From Streptomyces sp. NBC_00273 (GTDB lineage: Bacteria > Actinomycetota > Actinomycetes > Streptomycetales > Streptomycetaceae): 64,000 nucleotides of DNA. The notes beneath the pieces were generated by a model. The model was not told where the DNA came from. It was given only the letters and a program-made list of their open reading frames with translations, and ran no database searches. The translations under genes and the position numbers were made by a program. Of the stretch, positions 1 to 8,084 are shown piece after piece (within the stretch, counting starts at the first letter, position 1; the number at the start of each line of letters is the position of its first letter). The DNA lies in the NCBI RefSeq assembly GCF_036178145.1, contig NZ_CP108067.1, positions 6,089,501 through 6,153,500 on the forward strand, given 5' to 3'.

Positions 1-110
1 CCTTGTACTGGCTGGTAGGTGGGACGATCGGACAACAGGTCCTGCCGCACCTGCTGTGCAGCGGGGCTCTGTGTGTTACAGCGAACCAGGGACAGAAGAG
101 GAACACGGCC

Positions 111-1514
111 ATGGCAACGGCGCCCAGCGTCTCGTATTCGATGACGGTCCGGCTGGAAGTGCCCGCGAGCGGAACCGCGGTCTCCCAGCTCACCACCGCC
201 GTGGAGTCCTCCGGCGGATCGGTCACCGGCCTCGACGTGACCGCATCCGGCCACGAGAAGCTCCGGATCGACGTCACCATCGCCGCGACCTCCACCGCGC
301 ACGCCGACGAGATCGTCGAGAAGCTGCGCGGCATCGAGGGCGTCAGCCTGGGCAAGGTCTCCGACCGCACCTTCCTGATGCACCTCGGCGGCAAGATCGA
401 GATGGCGTCCAAGCACCCCATCCGCAACCGTGACGACCTCTCGATGATCTACACCCCGGGCGTGGCCCGCGTGTGCATGGCGATCGCCGAGAACCCCGAG
501 GACGCGCGCCGCCTCACCATCAAGCGCAACACCGTCGCAGTCGTGACGGACGGCTCCGCCGTGCTGGGTCTCGGCAACATCGGCCCGATGGCCGCCATGC
601 CGGTCATGGAGGGCAAGGCGGCCCTGTTCAAGCGCTTCGCCGACATCGACGCCTGGCCGATCTGCCTCGACACCCAGGACCCCGACGAGATCGTGGCCGC
701 CGTCAAGGCCATCGCCCCGGGCTTCGCCGGCATCAACCTGGAGGACATCTCCGCGCCGCGCTGCTTCGAGATCGAGGCCCGGCTGCGCGAGGCCCTCGAC
801 ATCCCCGTCTTCCACGACGACCAGCACGGCACCGCGATCGTCGTGCTCGCGGCCCTCACCAACGCACTGCGCGTAGTGGGCAAGGCAGTTGGCGACGTCA
901 AGGTCGTCATGTCGGGCGCCGGCGCGGCCGGTACCGCCATCCTCAAGCTGCTCCTCGCGGCGGGCGTCAAGAACGCGGTGAGCGCCGACATCCACGGCGT
1001 CGTGCACGCGGACCGCCCCGACCTCGTCGACGCGGCCGCGGACTCCCCGCTGCGCTGGATCGCCGACAACACCAACCCCGAGGGCTACACGGGCACGCTG
1101 AAGGAAGCCGTGGTCGGCGCCGACGTGTTCATCGGCGTCTCGGCCCCGAACGTGCTGTCCGGCGAGGACGTCGCCGCCATGGCGGAAGGCGCGATCGTGT
1201 TCGCGCTCGCGAACCCGGACCCGGAGGTGGACCCGGCCATCGCCCGCCAGACCGCCGCCGTCGTGGCCACCGGCCGTTCCGACTTCCCGAACCAGATCAA
1301 CAACGTGCTGGTCTTCCCGGGCGTCTTCCGCGGCCTGCTGGACGCTCAGTCCCGCACCGTGAACACGGAGATGATGCTGGCCGCCGCGAGCGCGCTGGCG
1401 GACGTCGTCGGCGAGGACGAGCTGAACGCGAACTACATCATCCCGTCGGTGTTCAACGACAAGGTCGCGGGTGCGGTCGCGGGCGCCGTCCGCAAGGCGG
1501 CCTCGGGGTCCTGA
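111..1514 (+). CDS. ACT-domain malic enzyme (malate to pyruvate + CO2)
   Basis: Oxidatively decarboxylates L-malate to pyruvate in the cytoplasm using NAD or NADP. The 467-residue product has an ACT-like regulatory region (about residues 8-95). The malic-enzyme core follows, with catalytic Tyr114 in SMIYTPGVA and Lys169 in MEGKAALFK. Acidic metal-binding motifs INLEDISAP and FHDDQHGTA come next, then a dinucleotide fold with GAGAAG near residue 270. The ATG at 111 was chosen because a purine-rich AGAGGAA stretch precedes it; reading back to position 3 only adds an unlikely Cys-rich tail. ACT fusions are known in actinobacterial malic enzymes. The cofactor preference cannot be read from the motifs. 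It appears monocistronic, upstream of the HU gene. Confidence 0.93.
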   Translation: MATAPSVSYSMTVRLEVPASGTAVSQLTTAVESSGGSVTGLDVTASGHEKLRIDVTIAATSTAHADEIVEKLRGIEGVSLGKVSDRTFLMHLGGKIEMASKHPIRNRDDLSMIYTPGVARVCMAIAENPEDARRLTIKRNTVAVVTDGSAVLGLGNIGPMAAMPVMEGKAALFKRFADIDAWPICLDTQDPDEIVAAVKAIAPGFAGINLEDISAPRCFEIEARLREALDIPVFHDDQHGTAIVVLAALTNALRVVGKAVGDVKVVMSGAGAAGTAILKLLLAAGVKNAVSADIHGVVHADRPDLVDAAADSPLRWIADNTNPEGYTGTLKEAVVGADVFIGVSAPNVLSGEDVAAMAEGAIVFALANPDPEVDPAIARQTAAVVATGRSDFPNQINNVLVFPGVFRGLLDAQSRTVNTEMMLAAASALADVVGEDELNANYIIPSVFNDKVAGAVAGAVRKAASGS

Positions 1515-1855
1515 GCCCCGCTGTGACGGCCCTCACGGCGCTCCGTTCCCGGCGCGTCGCGAGATGCGGGCCCGACGGGCCGCCTCTAGGGTTTGCGGGG
1601 ATGCCCGCGAGGTCCGCGGTCCGCGACGGCGTGTGAGCGAAGGCGTGGACGGAGCGTCACCGCGGCGTGACTGTGGCGCTTTTCGTGTGACCCCGACGGG
1701 TGCCGGATTGGCTTTCCCGCCGCTGGTGGGGGCAGGATGCGTAACCGGGCGAGAGGGTCTGACGTTCAGACCCGGGTCCGGGGACTGTCCTAGGGCCCTG
1801 GCAGCATCGGCTTCGATCTCACGCCTCTAAGGCAAGTTGAACACGGGAGTACAAC
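1515..1855. other. Intergenic region upstream of hup
   Basis: These 341 bases hold no gene I can support. They should contain the hup promoter. The only clear structure is a perfect 8-bp inverted repeat (GGGTCTGA, 3-base loop, TCAGACCC) at 1755-1773, about 85 bases before the HU start. No convincing -35/-10 pair could be assigned. Confidence 0.5.
1755..1773. repeat. Inverted repeat upstream of hup
   Basis: Perfect 8-bp arms GGGTCTGA / TCAGACCC around CGT. It may be an operator or a small hairpin in the hup leader. Nothing identifies a binding protein. Confidence 0.45.
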
Positions 1856-2137
1856 ATGAACCGCAGTGAGCTGGTGGCCGCTCTGTCCGAGCGCGCCGAG
1901 GTGACCCGCAAGGACGCCGACGCCGTTCTGGCCGCGCTCGCCGAGACCGTCGGCGAGATTGTCGCCAAGGGCGACGAGAAGGTCACCATCCCCGGCTTCC
2001 TGACCTTCGAGCGCACCCACCGTGCCGCTCGCACCGCGCGCAACCCGCAGACCGGCGACCCCATCCAGATCCCGGCCGGCTACAGCGTGAAGGTCTCCGC
2101 GGGCTCCAAGCTCAAGGAAGCCGCCAAGGGCAAGTAA
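1856..2137 (+). CDS. hup: HU-type nucleoid DNA-binding protein
   Basis: This histone-like protein bends and compacts the nucleoid as a dimer. The 93-residue product is the usual length for the short, tail-less Streptomyces HU. It begins MNRSELVAAL, contains the core IPGFLTFE (about residues 45-52), and has the DNA-gripping beta-arm motif ARNPQTGDPI (61-70) with the intercalating proline Pro64. The C-terminus is lysine-rich but lacks the long AKKA-rich tail of HupS, so this matches the vegetative HupA type. The ATG at 1856 follows GGGAGTACAAC. Strong expression is expected. A bidirectional hairpin at 2473-2510 separates it from murA on the other strand. Confidence 0.96.
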   Translation: MNRSELVAALSERAEVTRKDADAVLAALAETVGEIVAKGDEKVTIPGFLTFERTHRAARTARNPQTGDPIQIPAGYSVKVSAGSKLKEAAKGK

Positions 2138-2472
2138 GTCCTGCCCCGGCGCCGAAGGCCGCACAGGCCTTTGGAACGGCAGTAGTACGCAAGTACGCAG
2201 AACGACGATGGGCGGTCACCCCCGGGCGGGGTGGCCGCCCTTCGGTCTGTCCGGGGCCGGACGCGGGCCGGTGGGCCCGGACGGGCGCCGGGCCGCCCCC
2301 GGGCTGCCCGGGGGGCCTGGCAGGCCCTGTGAGGGCCCGTCAGGGGCCAGGCGGGGCCCACGTATGCCACCGGCACGTCCCACCGGGCCGCCGTGCGGCT
2401 CCGCATGCGGCTTCGCGGGTCCCGGCGGGCCTCGCGCCGAGGTCCGTGACCGGGCCTCGCCCGGGGCACGGA
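2138..2472. other. GC-rich non-coding gap between hup and murA
   Basis: About 335 bases of G/C-homopolymer-rich sequence follow hup. No start with a ribosome binding site, RNA gene or repeat stands out. Reading frames through it come only from base composition. Confidence 0.5.
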
Positions 2473-2510
2473 AAAGCCCCCCGGGCCCTGTGCGGGGCCC
2501 GGGGGGCTTT
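2473..2510. terminator. Bidirectional terminator between hup and murA
   Basis: Perfect 16-bp stem (AAAGCCCCCCGGGCCC at 2473-2488 pairing with 2495-2510), 6-base loop, with A/T runs at both outer ends. It lies between two convergent genes and can serve both. Confidence 0.85.
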
Positions 2511-2540
2511 CTGCGTACGTCCGCGTACGTCTGCGTACGT
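2511..2540. repeat. Three tandem 10-bp repeats containing GCGTACGT
   Basis: Three consecutive units CTGCGTACGT, CCGCGTACGT, CTGCGTACGT sit between the terminator stem and the murA stop codon (2560). Each contains the palindrome CGTACG. Function unknown. Confidence 0.7.
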
Positions 2541-2559
2541 CGGGGTGTTCGGGTACGGC

Positions 2560-3903
2560 TCAGACGAGGTCGCCGCCCGGGAGCTCGACCTTCGCGCCGA
2601 GTTCCACGAGCTTCTCCATGAAGTTCTCGTAGCCGCGGTTGATCAGGTCGATGCCGTGGACCCGCGAGGTGCCCTCGGCGGCCAGGGCCGCGATCAGGTA
2701 CGAGAATCCGCCGCGCAGGTCGGGGATGACCAGGTCGGCGCCCTGCAGCTTGGTGGGGCCGGAGACGACCGCCGAGTGCAGGAAGTTGCGCTGGCCGAAG
2801 CGGCAGGCGCTGCCGCCCAGGCACTCGCGGTACAGCTGGATGTGAGCACCCATCTGGTTGAGCGCCGAGGTGAAGCCGAGCCGGGACTCGTAGACCGTCT
2901 CGTGGACGATCGACAGGCCGGAGGCCTGCGTCAGGGCCACGACGAGCGGCTGCTGCCAGTCGGTCTGGAAACCGGGGTGGACGTCCGTCTCCAGCGCGAT
3001 GGCGTTGAGCGGGCCGCCCGGGTGCCAGAAGCGGATGCCGTCGTCGTCGATCTCGAACGCCCCGCCGACGCGGCGGAAGGTGTTCAGGAACGTCATCATC
3101 GAGCGCTGCTGGGCACCGCGCACGTAGATGTTGCCGCCGGTGGCGAGCGCCGCGGAAGCCCAGGAGGCGGCTTCCAGGCGGTCCGGGAGGGCCTTGTGGT
3201 TGTAGCCGCCGAGGCGGTCGACGCCCGTGATCCGGATGGTCCGGTCGGTGTCGACGGAGATGATCGCGCCCATCTTCTGCAGGACGCAGATGAGGTCCTC
3301 GATCTCCGGCTCCACCGCGGCGTTGCTGAGCTCGGTGACGCCCTCGGCCAGGACGGCCGTCAGCAGCACCTGCTCGGTCGAGCCGACCGACGGGTAGGGG
3401 AGGCGGATCTTGCAGCCGCGCAGCCGCTGCGGGGCTTCCAGGTACTGGCCGCCCTCGCGCTTCTCGATGGTCGCGCCGAACTGGCGGAGCACGTCGAAGT
3501 GGAAGTCGATCGGCCGGCCGCCGATGTCGCAGCCGCCCAGGCCCGGGATGAAGGCGTGGCCGAGCCGGTGCAGCAGCGGGCCGCAGAAGAGGATCGGGAT
3601 GCGCGAGGAGCCCGCGTGGGCGTCGATGTCGGCGACGTTCGCGCTCTCGACGTGGGTGGGGTCGAGGACGAGTTCGCCCGGCTCCTCGCCGGGACGGACC
3701 GTCACCCCGTGCAGCTGGAGCAGCCCGCGGACGACGCGCACGTCACGGATGTCGGGAACGTTGCGCAGCCGGCTGGGTTCGCTGCCGAGCAGAGCGGCGA
3801 CCATGGCCTTGGGCACGAGGTTCTTCGCACCACGGACACGGATCTCGCCCTCGAGCGGGGTACCGCCGTGGACAAGCAGTACATCGTCACTGATGCCGGT
3901 CAT
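2560..3903 (-). CDS. murA: UDP-N-acetylglucosamine 1-carboxyvinyltransferase (MurA)
   Basis: First committed step of peptidoglycan synthesis: transfers enolpyruvate from PEP to UDP-GlcNAc in the cytoplasm. From the ATG at 3903 the protein is 447 residues. It shows the N-terminal motif VRGAKN (Lys27, Asn28) and the active-site loop GGCDIGGRPID with Cys125. That Cys is the residue alkylated by fosfomycin, so this copy should be Cys-type rather than the Asp-type resistant form of mycobacteria. The inverted alpha/beta repeats of EPSP-synthase-like enzymes follow. An upstream in-frame start at 3963 would add 20 residues (MMALTLFPGP...) that look non-native. It converges with hup. Confidence 0.93.
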   Translation of the reverse strand: MTGISDDVLLVHGGTPLEGEIRVRGAKNLVPKAMVAALLGSEPSRLRNVPDIRDVRVVRGLLQLHGVTVRPGEEPGELVLDPTHVESANVADIDAHAGSSRIPILFCGPLLHRLGHAFIPGLGGCDIGGRPIDFHFDVLRQFGATIEKREGGQYLEAPQRLRGCKIRLPYPSVGSTEQVLLTAVLAEGVTELSNAAVEPEIEDLICVLQKMGAIISVDTDRTIRITGVDRLGGYNHKALPDRLEAASWASAALATGGNIYVRGAQQRSMMTFLNTFRRVGGAFEIDDDGIRFWHPGGPLNAIALETDVHPGFQTDWQQPLVVALTQASGLSIVHETVYESRLGFTSALNQMGAHIQLYRECLGGSACRFGQRNFLHSAVVSGPTKLQGADLVIPDLRGGFSYLIAALAAEGTSRVHGIDLINRGYENFMEKLVELGAKVELPGGDLV

Positions 3904-4166
3904 GAATCTCGCGTTCCGGAGAGGGGTGGGCAGGGGGCCAGGGAAAAGGGTAAGGGCCATCACCCCCTTGTTCGTAAGGCCGACGTGGCCGTAGGACTGT
4001 CATGAATTCGGCACAACACCCTCCGTATCCACCACATGGCGGAGTGTTGCGTTCCGCCTGCTCCGTCCGTGCGCGCTCCTCGCTGCTGCCGTGCGCCCTG
4101 AGCTGCGATCGATCCGATCTTCCCGCCCGCTCCCCGGAATCGGCCGATGTGCGGGATCATGGCGGC

Positions 4167-4727
4167 ATGACCGAGGTGTCCTCCCTCACAGGGCGGCTGC
4201 TCGTGGCCACCCCCGCCCTCGCGGACCCGAACTTCGACCGCGCGGTCGTGCTGCTGCTCGATCACGACGAGCAGGGCTCCCTCGGCGTGGTCCTGAACAG
4301 GCCGACCCCCGTGGGCGTCGGCGACGTCCTGCTGCCCTGGGCGCCCCTGGCGGGCGACCCCGGGGTGGTCTTCCAGGGCGGGCCGGTGGCCATGGACTCG
4401 GCCCTGGGCGTGGCGGTGATCCCGGGCGAGGAGGGTCCGCTCGGCTGGCGCCGCGTGTACGGGGCGATCGGACTGGTCGACCTGGAGACGCCCCCGGAGC
4501 TGCTGGCCGCGGCCCTGGGCGGCCTGCGGATCTTCGCGGGCTACTCCGGCTGGGGCCCGGGCCAGCTGGAGGCGGAGCTCGGCGAGGGCGCCTGGTACGT
4601 GGTGGAATCGGAGCCCGGGGACGTGTCCTTCCCGGATCCGGAGCGGCTGTGGCGGGCGGTGCTGCGCCGCCAGCGCAGCGAGCTCGCGATGGTCGCCACC
4701 TATCCGGACGACCCGTCGCTGAACTGA
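4167..4727 (+). CDS. YqgE/AlgH family protein (DUF179)
   Basis: Conserved cytoplasmic protein of unknown biochemical role. The 186-residue product starts MTEVSSLTGRLLVATPAL and has family hallmarks: FDRAVVLLLDHDEQGSLGVVLNRP (read as two adjacent motifs), FQGGPV, and GYSGWGPGQLEAEL near residue 130. The ATG at 4167 was chosen because homologues begin just before the LxGxLLVATP motif; the longer frame back to 4002 crosses the divergent promoter with murA. The DUF3039 gene follows 29 bases later and is likely cotranscribed. Confidence 0.88.
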   Translation: MTEVSSLTGRLLVATPALADPNFDRAVVLLLDHDEQGSLGVVLNRPTPVGVGDVLLPWAPLAGDPGVVFQGGPVAMDSALGVAVIPGEEGPLGWRRVYGAIGLVDLETPPELLAAALGGLRIFAGYSGWGPGQLEAELGEGAWYVVESEPGDVSFPDPERLWRAVLRRQRSELAMVATYPDDPSLN

Positions 4728-4756
4728 CGGGCACGGGGTTAAGTACCCTGGGTTCC

Positions 4757-5041
4757 ATGAGCACTCTTGAGCCCGAGCGCGGGACTGGCACGGGGACCCT
4801 CGTAGAGCCGACGCCGCAGGTGTCGCACGGTGACGGCGACCACGAGCGCTTCGCCCACTACGTCCAGAAGGACAAGATCATGGCGAGCGCGCTCGACGGG
4901 ACCCCCGTCGTCGCGCTCTGCGGCAAGGTCTGGGTACCGGGCCGGGACCCGAAGAAGTACCCGGTCTGCCCCATGTGCAAGGAGATCTACGAGTCCATGG
5001 GCCCCGGCGGGGACAAGGACAAGGGCGGCAAGGACAACTAG
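4757..5041 (+). CDS. DUF3039 small zinc-ribbon-like protein
   Basis: A 94-residue acidic protein widespread in Actinobacteria, function unknown. Cys55 in VVALCGKVWVP plus Cys71 and Cys74 in YPVCPMCKEIYES look like a metal site, with His29 or His34 a possible fourth ligand. The C-terminal tail (GPGGDKDKGGKDN) is charged and probably disordered. The ATG at 4757 lies 29 bases after the YqgE-like gene and a hairpin terminator follows at 5104, suggesting a two-gene unit. Confidence 0.85.
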   Translation: MSTLEPERGTGTGTLVEPTPQVSHGDGDHERFAHYVQKDKIMASALDGTPVVALCGKVWVPGRDPKKYPVCPMCKEIYESMGPGGDKDKGGKDN

Positions 5042-5103
5042 TCCTCCCTCCCGGCCCCTCTTGCGTGGGGCTTCGCGGGACTTCACGGGATGTCGCAGGA
5101 CCG

Positions 5104-5138
5104 AGACCCCCGGTGCGCACCAGCGCGTCCGGGGGTCT
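5104..5138 (+). terminator. Terminator after the DUF3039 gene
   Basis: Stem AGACCCCCGG (5104-5113) pairs with CCGGGGGTCT (5129-5138), followed by TTT. It lies 62 bases after the DUF3039 stop codon. Confidence 0.75.
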
Positions 5139-5195
5139 TTGCCGTGTCCGCGCGGCGCGTTAGGGTCGGCGCGACGAGCGCCCTGCGGAACGAGC

Positions 5196-5212
5196 GTTGC
5201 GCAGGACGCAAC
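5196..5212. promoter_or_regulatory. Inverted repeat before the hexosaminidase gene
   Basis: GTTGCG, 5-base spacer, CGCAAC, ending 29 bases before the hexosaminidase start. It could be an operator. It does not match the DasR site consensus, although the gene handles GlcNAc polymers. Confidence 0.35.
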
Positions 5213-5241
5213 ACGCGCACGCAGTCGTGAAGGGCTGACGC

Positions 5242-6879
5242 ATGGACCTGATCCCCGCACCCCAGGTCGTACTGCTCGACGAGGGCGGGCGCCGCTTCGC
5301 GTTCGGCTCCGAGCCGGTCCTGGACGCCGGGCCGGGTGCCGAGACGGTCGCGCGCTGGCTGCGGCGCGAACTGGGCGCGGCCACCGGCTGGGAGCTGCCC
5401 GCCGCCCGGGCCGGCGCGACCGCCGAGCTGCGGCTGCGCGTCGACCCGGACGGCGCCGCGGACCCGGGGCCGGAGGCGTACCGCATCGAGATCGGCCCGG
5501 ACGGGGCGGAGCTGACGGGAGCGACGGCCGCCGGACTGTTCTGGGGCGCCCAGACGCTGCGTCAGCTGCTGGGGCCCGACGCGTACCGGAAGGCACCGTT
5601 GCCCGGCCGCACGTGGAGCCTGCCGTACGCCTCCGTCGCGGACGGCCCGCGGTTCGGCTGGCGCGGGATGATGTTGGACGTGGCCCGGCACTTCATGCCC
5701 AAGGACGGCGTGCTGCGCTACGTCGACCTGCTCGCCGCGCACAAGCTCAACGTGCTGCACCTGCACCTGACCGACGACCAGGGCTGGCGGATCGAGATCG
5801 AGCGCTACCCGCGGCTGACCGAGGTCGGCGGGTGGCGCCCGCGCAGCCGGTGGGGCCACCGGGCCTCGCCGCTGTGGAACGAGACCCCGCACGGCGGGTA
5901 CTACACGCAGGACGACATCCGCGAGATCGTCGCGTACGCCGCCGAGCGGCACGTCCGGGTGGTCCCGGAGATCGACGTACCGGGGCATTCGCAGGCCGCG
6001 ATCGCCGCGTACCCGGAGCTGGGCAACACCGACGTGGTCGACACCGCGGCGCTCGGGGTGTGGGACGACTGGGGGATCACCGAGAACGTGCTCGCGCCGA
6101 CCGAGGCCGTGCTGCGCTTCTACGAAGGGGTCTTCGAGGAGCTGCTGGAGCTGTTCCCGGTCGAGGTCTCACCCTTCGTGCACGTGGGCGGGGACGAGTG
6201 CCCCAAGGCGCAGTGGAAGGCCTCCGCGGTCGCCCAGGAGCGGATCCGCGAGCTGGGCGTGGACGGGGAGGACGGGCTGCAGGCGTGGTTCGTCCGGCAC
6301 TTCGACGGCTGGCTCGCCGCGCGCGGGCGGCGGCTGATCGGCTGGGACGAGATCCTGGAGGGCGGGCTCGCCGAGGGGGCCGCGGTGTCCTCGTGGCGCG
6401 GCTACGCGGGCGGGATCGCCGCGGCCGAGGCCGGGCACGACGTGGTCATGTGCCCCGAGCAGCAGGTGTACCTGGACCACCGGCAGGCGGGCGGTGCGGA
6501 CGAGCCGGTGCCCATCGGGTACGTGCGCTCGCTGGAGGACGTGTACCGCTTCGAGCCGGTGCCGCCGAAGCTGTCGCCGGAGGCCGCCGCCCACGTGCTG
6601 GGCGCGCAGGCCAACGTCTGGACCGAGGTGATGGAGGACCAGGGCCGGGTCGACTACCAGGTGTTCCCGCGGCTGGCGGCCTTCGCCGAAGTGGTGTGGT
6701 CGCGGCAGCCGGAACCCGAGGAGCGGGACTTCGCGCGGTTCGAGGAGCGGATGGTCGCGCACTACGCGCGGTTGGCCGCGCAGGGGGTCGATTACCGGCC
6801 GCCGGGCGGCCCGTTGCCGCGGCAGCGGCGGCCCGGGGTGTTGGGGCGCCCGATCGAGGGCGCGCCCCCGAACGTGTGA
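5242..6879 (+). CDS. Beta-N-acetylhexosaminidase, GH20 family
   Basis: Releases terminal GlcNAc or GalNAc from chitooligosaccharides or peptidoglycan fragments by substrate-assisted catalysis. The 545-residue protein has an N-terminal GH20b-type alpha/beta domain (about 1-130). A TIM barrel follows, starting RFGWRGMMLDVARHF, with HLHLTDDQGWRIEI near residue 175 and the catalytic pair Asp318-Glu319 in HVGGDECPKAQW. No signal peptide is visible, so it is predicted to act inside the cell on imported oligosaccharides, consistent with the GlcNAc uptake genes farther along the window. The ATG at 5242 is preceded by GAAGGG. Confidence 0.92.
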   Translation: MDLIPAPQVVLLDEGGRRFAFGSEPVLDAGPGAETVARWLRRELGAATGWELPAARAGATAELRLRVDPDGAADPGPEAYRIEIGPDGAELTGATAAGLFWGAQTLRQLLGPDAYRKAPLPGRTWSLPYASVADGPRFGWRGMMLDVARHFMPKDGVLRYVDLLAAHKLNVLHLHLTDDQGWRIEIERYPRLTEVGGWRPRSRWGHRASPLWNETPHGGYYTQDDIREIVAYAAERHVRVVPEIDVPGHSQAAIAAYPELGNTDVVDTAALGVWDDWGITENVLAPTEAVLRFYEGVFEELLELFPVEVSPFVHVGGDECPKAQWKASAVAQERIRELGVDGEDGLQAWFVRHFDGWLAARGRRLIGWDEILEGGLAEGAAVSSWRGYAGGIAAAEAGHDVVMCPEQQVYLDHRQAGGADEPVPIGYVRSLEDVYRFEPVPPKLSPEAAAHVLGAQANVWTEVMEDQGRVDYQVFPRLAAFAEVVWSRQPEPEERDFARFEERMVAHYARLAAQGVDYRPPGGPLPRQRRPGVLGRPIEGAPPNV

Positions 6880-7175
6880 CAACTGGATGACGCCCGCGAC
6901 CGGAACCCAAAGGGAACGGGAGCGGAACTCTGCCTCAATTTCCCCAGATACAGGGAAAATCGGGCAATCGCGGAGGAGGGCCGTCGAAGGCGGTGCGACA
7001 CGGCCGTACGGCCCGTACGGGGCACCGCGCCCGGGGTCGGGCGCAGGGGGGCGGACCCTCGCGCCGGGCGGCCCGGAAGATGTGCCAGAGTTGCCACGTC
7101 CCGGCGGTGAGCACGTACCGTACGGCGGAACAGGCGTGAGCGCCGGAACCGGGACATCGGGAAGGGGCAGCTGGG

Positions 7176-8084
7176 TTGACCACGCACGCACCGCACGCAC
7201 TGGATTCACCTCAGGGGCCGCAGGGCCCGCAGGCGGCGCAGTCCGTGACGCTGCCGGCCTCGCTCGACGAGGCCGTGGCGGCGCTCGCCGCCATGCCCGC
7301 CGCTGTGCCGGTCGCGGGCGGCACCGACCTGATGGCCGCGGTCAACGCCGGGCTGCTGCGGCCCGCCGCACTGGTGGGCCTGGGCCGGATCAACGAGATC
7401 CGCGGCTGGCAGTACCAGGACGGCCACGCGCTGCTCGGCGCGGGCCTCACGCACGCCCGGATGGGACGGCCGGATTTCGCCGCTCTGATCCCCGCGCTGG
7501 CGGCCGCGGCCCGGGCCGCCGGCCCCCCGCAGATCCGCAACGCGGGCACCCTCGGCGGCAACATCGCCACCGCGGCGCCCACGGGTGACGCGCTGCCCGT
7601 GCTGGCCGCGCTGGAGGCCGTACTCGTCATCGTCGGCCCGGGCGGGCAGCGGGAGATCCCGGTGTCGCACCTGCTGGCCGGGCGGGAGATGCTGCGGCCC
7701 GGTGAGCTGATCGGCTTCGTGCGGGTTCCGCTGCTGCACGCACCGCAGGTGTTCCTGAAGGCCACGGGCCGTACCGGTCCGGGACGTGCCGTGGCGTCCG
7801 TGGGGCTCGTCCTGGATCCCGCGCGCCGGGGCGTGCGCTGCGCCATCGGTGCGGTCGCTCCGATGCCGCTGCGGCCGCTGGAGGCCGAGCAGTGGGTGGC
7901 CTCGCTGATCGACTGGGACGGCGGGCGGACCTTGGCCCCCGAAGCGCTCGAGGCCTTCGGCGAGTACGTCGCGGCCGCGTGCGTGCCCGACCAGGGCGAG
8001 CCGGTGGCTCCCGGAGTACTGCATCTGCGGCGGACGGTGGCCGTGCTGGCACGCAGGGCCCTGGGGAGGGCGCTGACCTCATGA
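7176..8084 (+). CDS. Xanthine dehydrogenase-family FAD-binding (medium) subunit
   Basis: Carries FAD and passes electrons from the Fe-S subunit in a three-subunit molybdenum hydroxylase. The 302-residue protein shows the FAD_binding_5 motifs PVAGGTDLMAAVNAG (about 45-60) and IRNAGTLGGNIATAAPTGD (about 120-138), then the CO-dehydrogenase flavoprotein C-terminal domain. The start is TTG at 7176, supported by GAAGGGG nine bases upstream. Its stop overlaps the next ATG (ATGA at 8081), so translational coupling with the 2Fe-2S subunit is expected. The substrate (hypoxanthine/xanthine or an aldehyde or other heterocycle) is not decided by sequence alone. Confidence 0.9.
   Translation: MTTHAPHALDSPQGPQGPQAAQSVTLPASLDEAVAALAAMPAAVPVAGGTDLMAAVNAGLLRPAALVGLGRINEIRGWQYQDGHALLGAGLTHARMGRPDFAALIPALAAAARAAGPPQIRNAGTLGGNIATAAPTGDALPVLAALEAVLVIVGPGGQREIPVSHLLAGREMLRPGELIGFVRVPLLHAPQVFLKATGRTGPGRAVASVGLVLDPARRGVRCAIGAVAPMPLRPLEAEQWVASLIDWDGGRTLAPEALEAFGEYVAAACVPDQGEPVAPGVLHLRRTVAVLARRALGRALTS

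Noticed and set aside
2329..4005. A 558-codon plus-strand frame opposite murA
   Set aside because: It is antisense to a clear MurA gene and is low-complexity Arg/Val/Asp sequence, typical of antisense open frames in high-GC DNA.
5042..5241. DasR-type site before the hexosaminidase gene
   Set aside because: The inverted repeat there (GTTGCG/CGCAAC) does not match the dre pattern; no TGGTCTAGACCA-like core was found.
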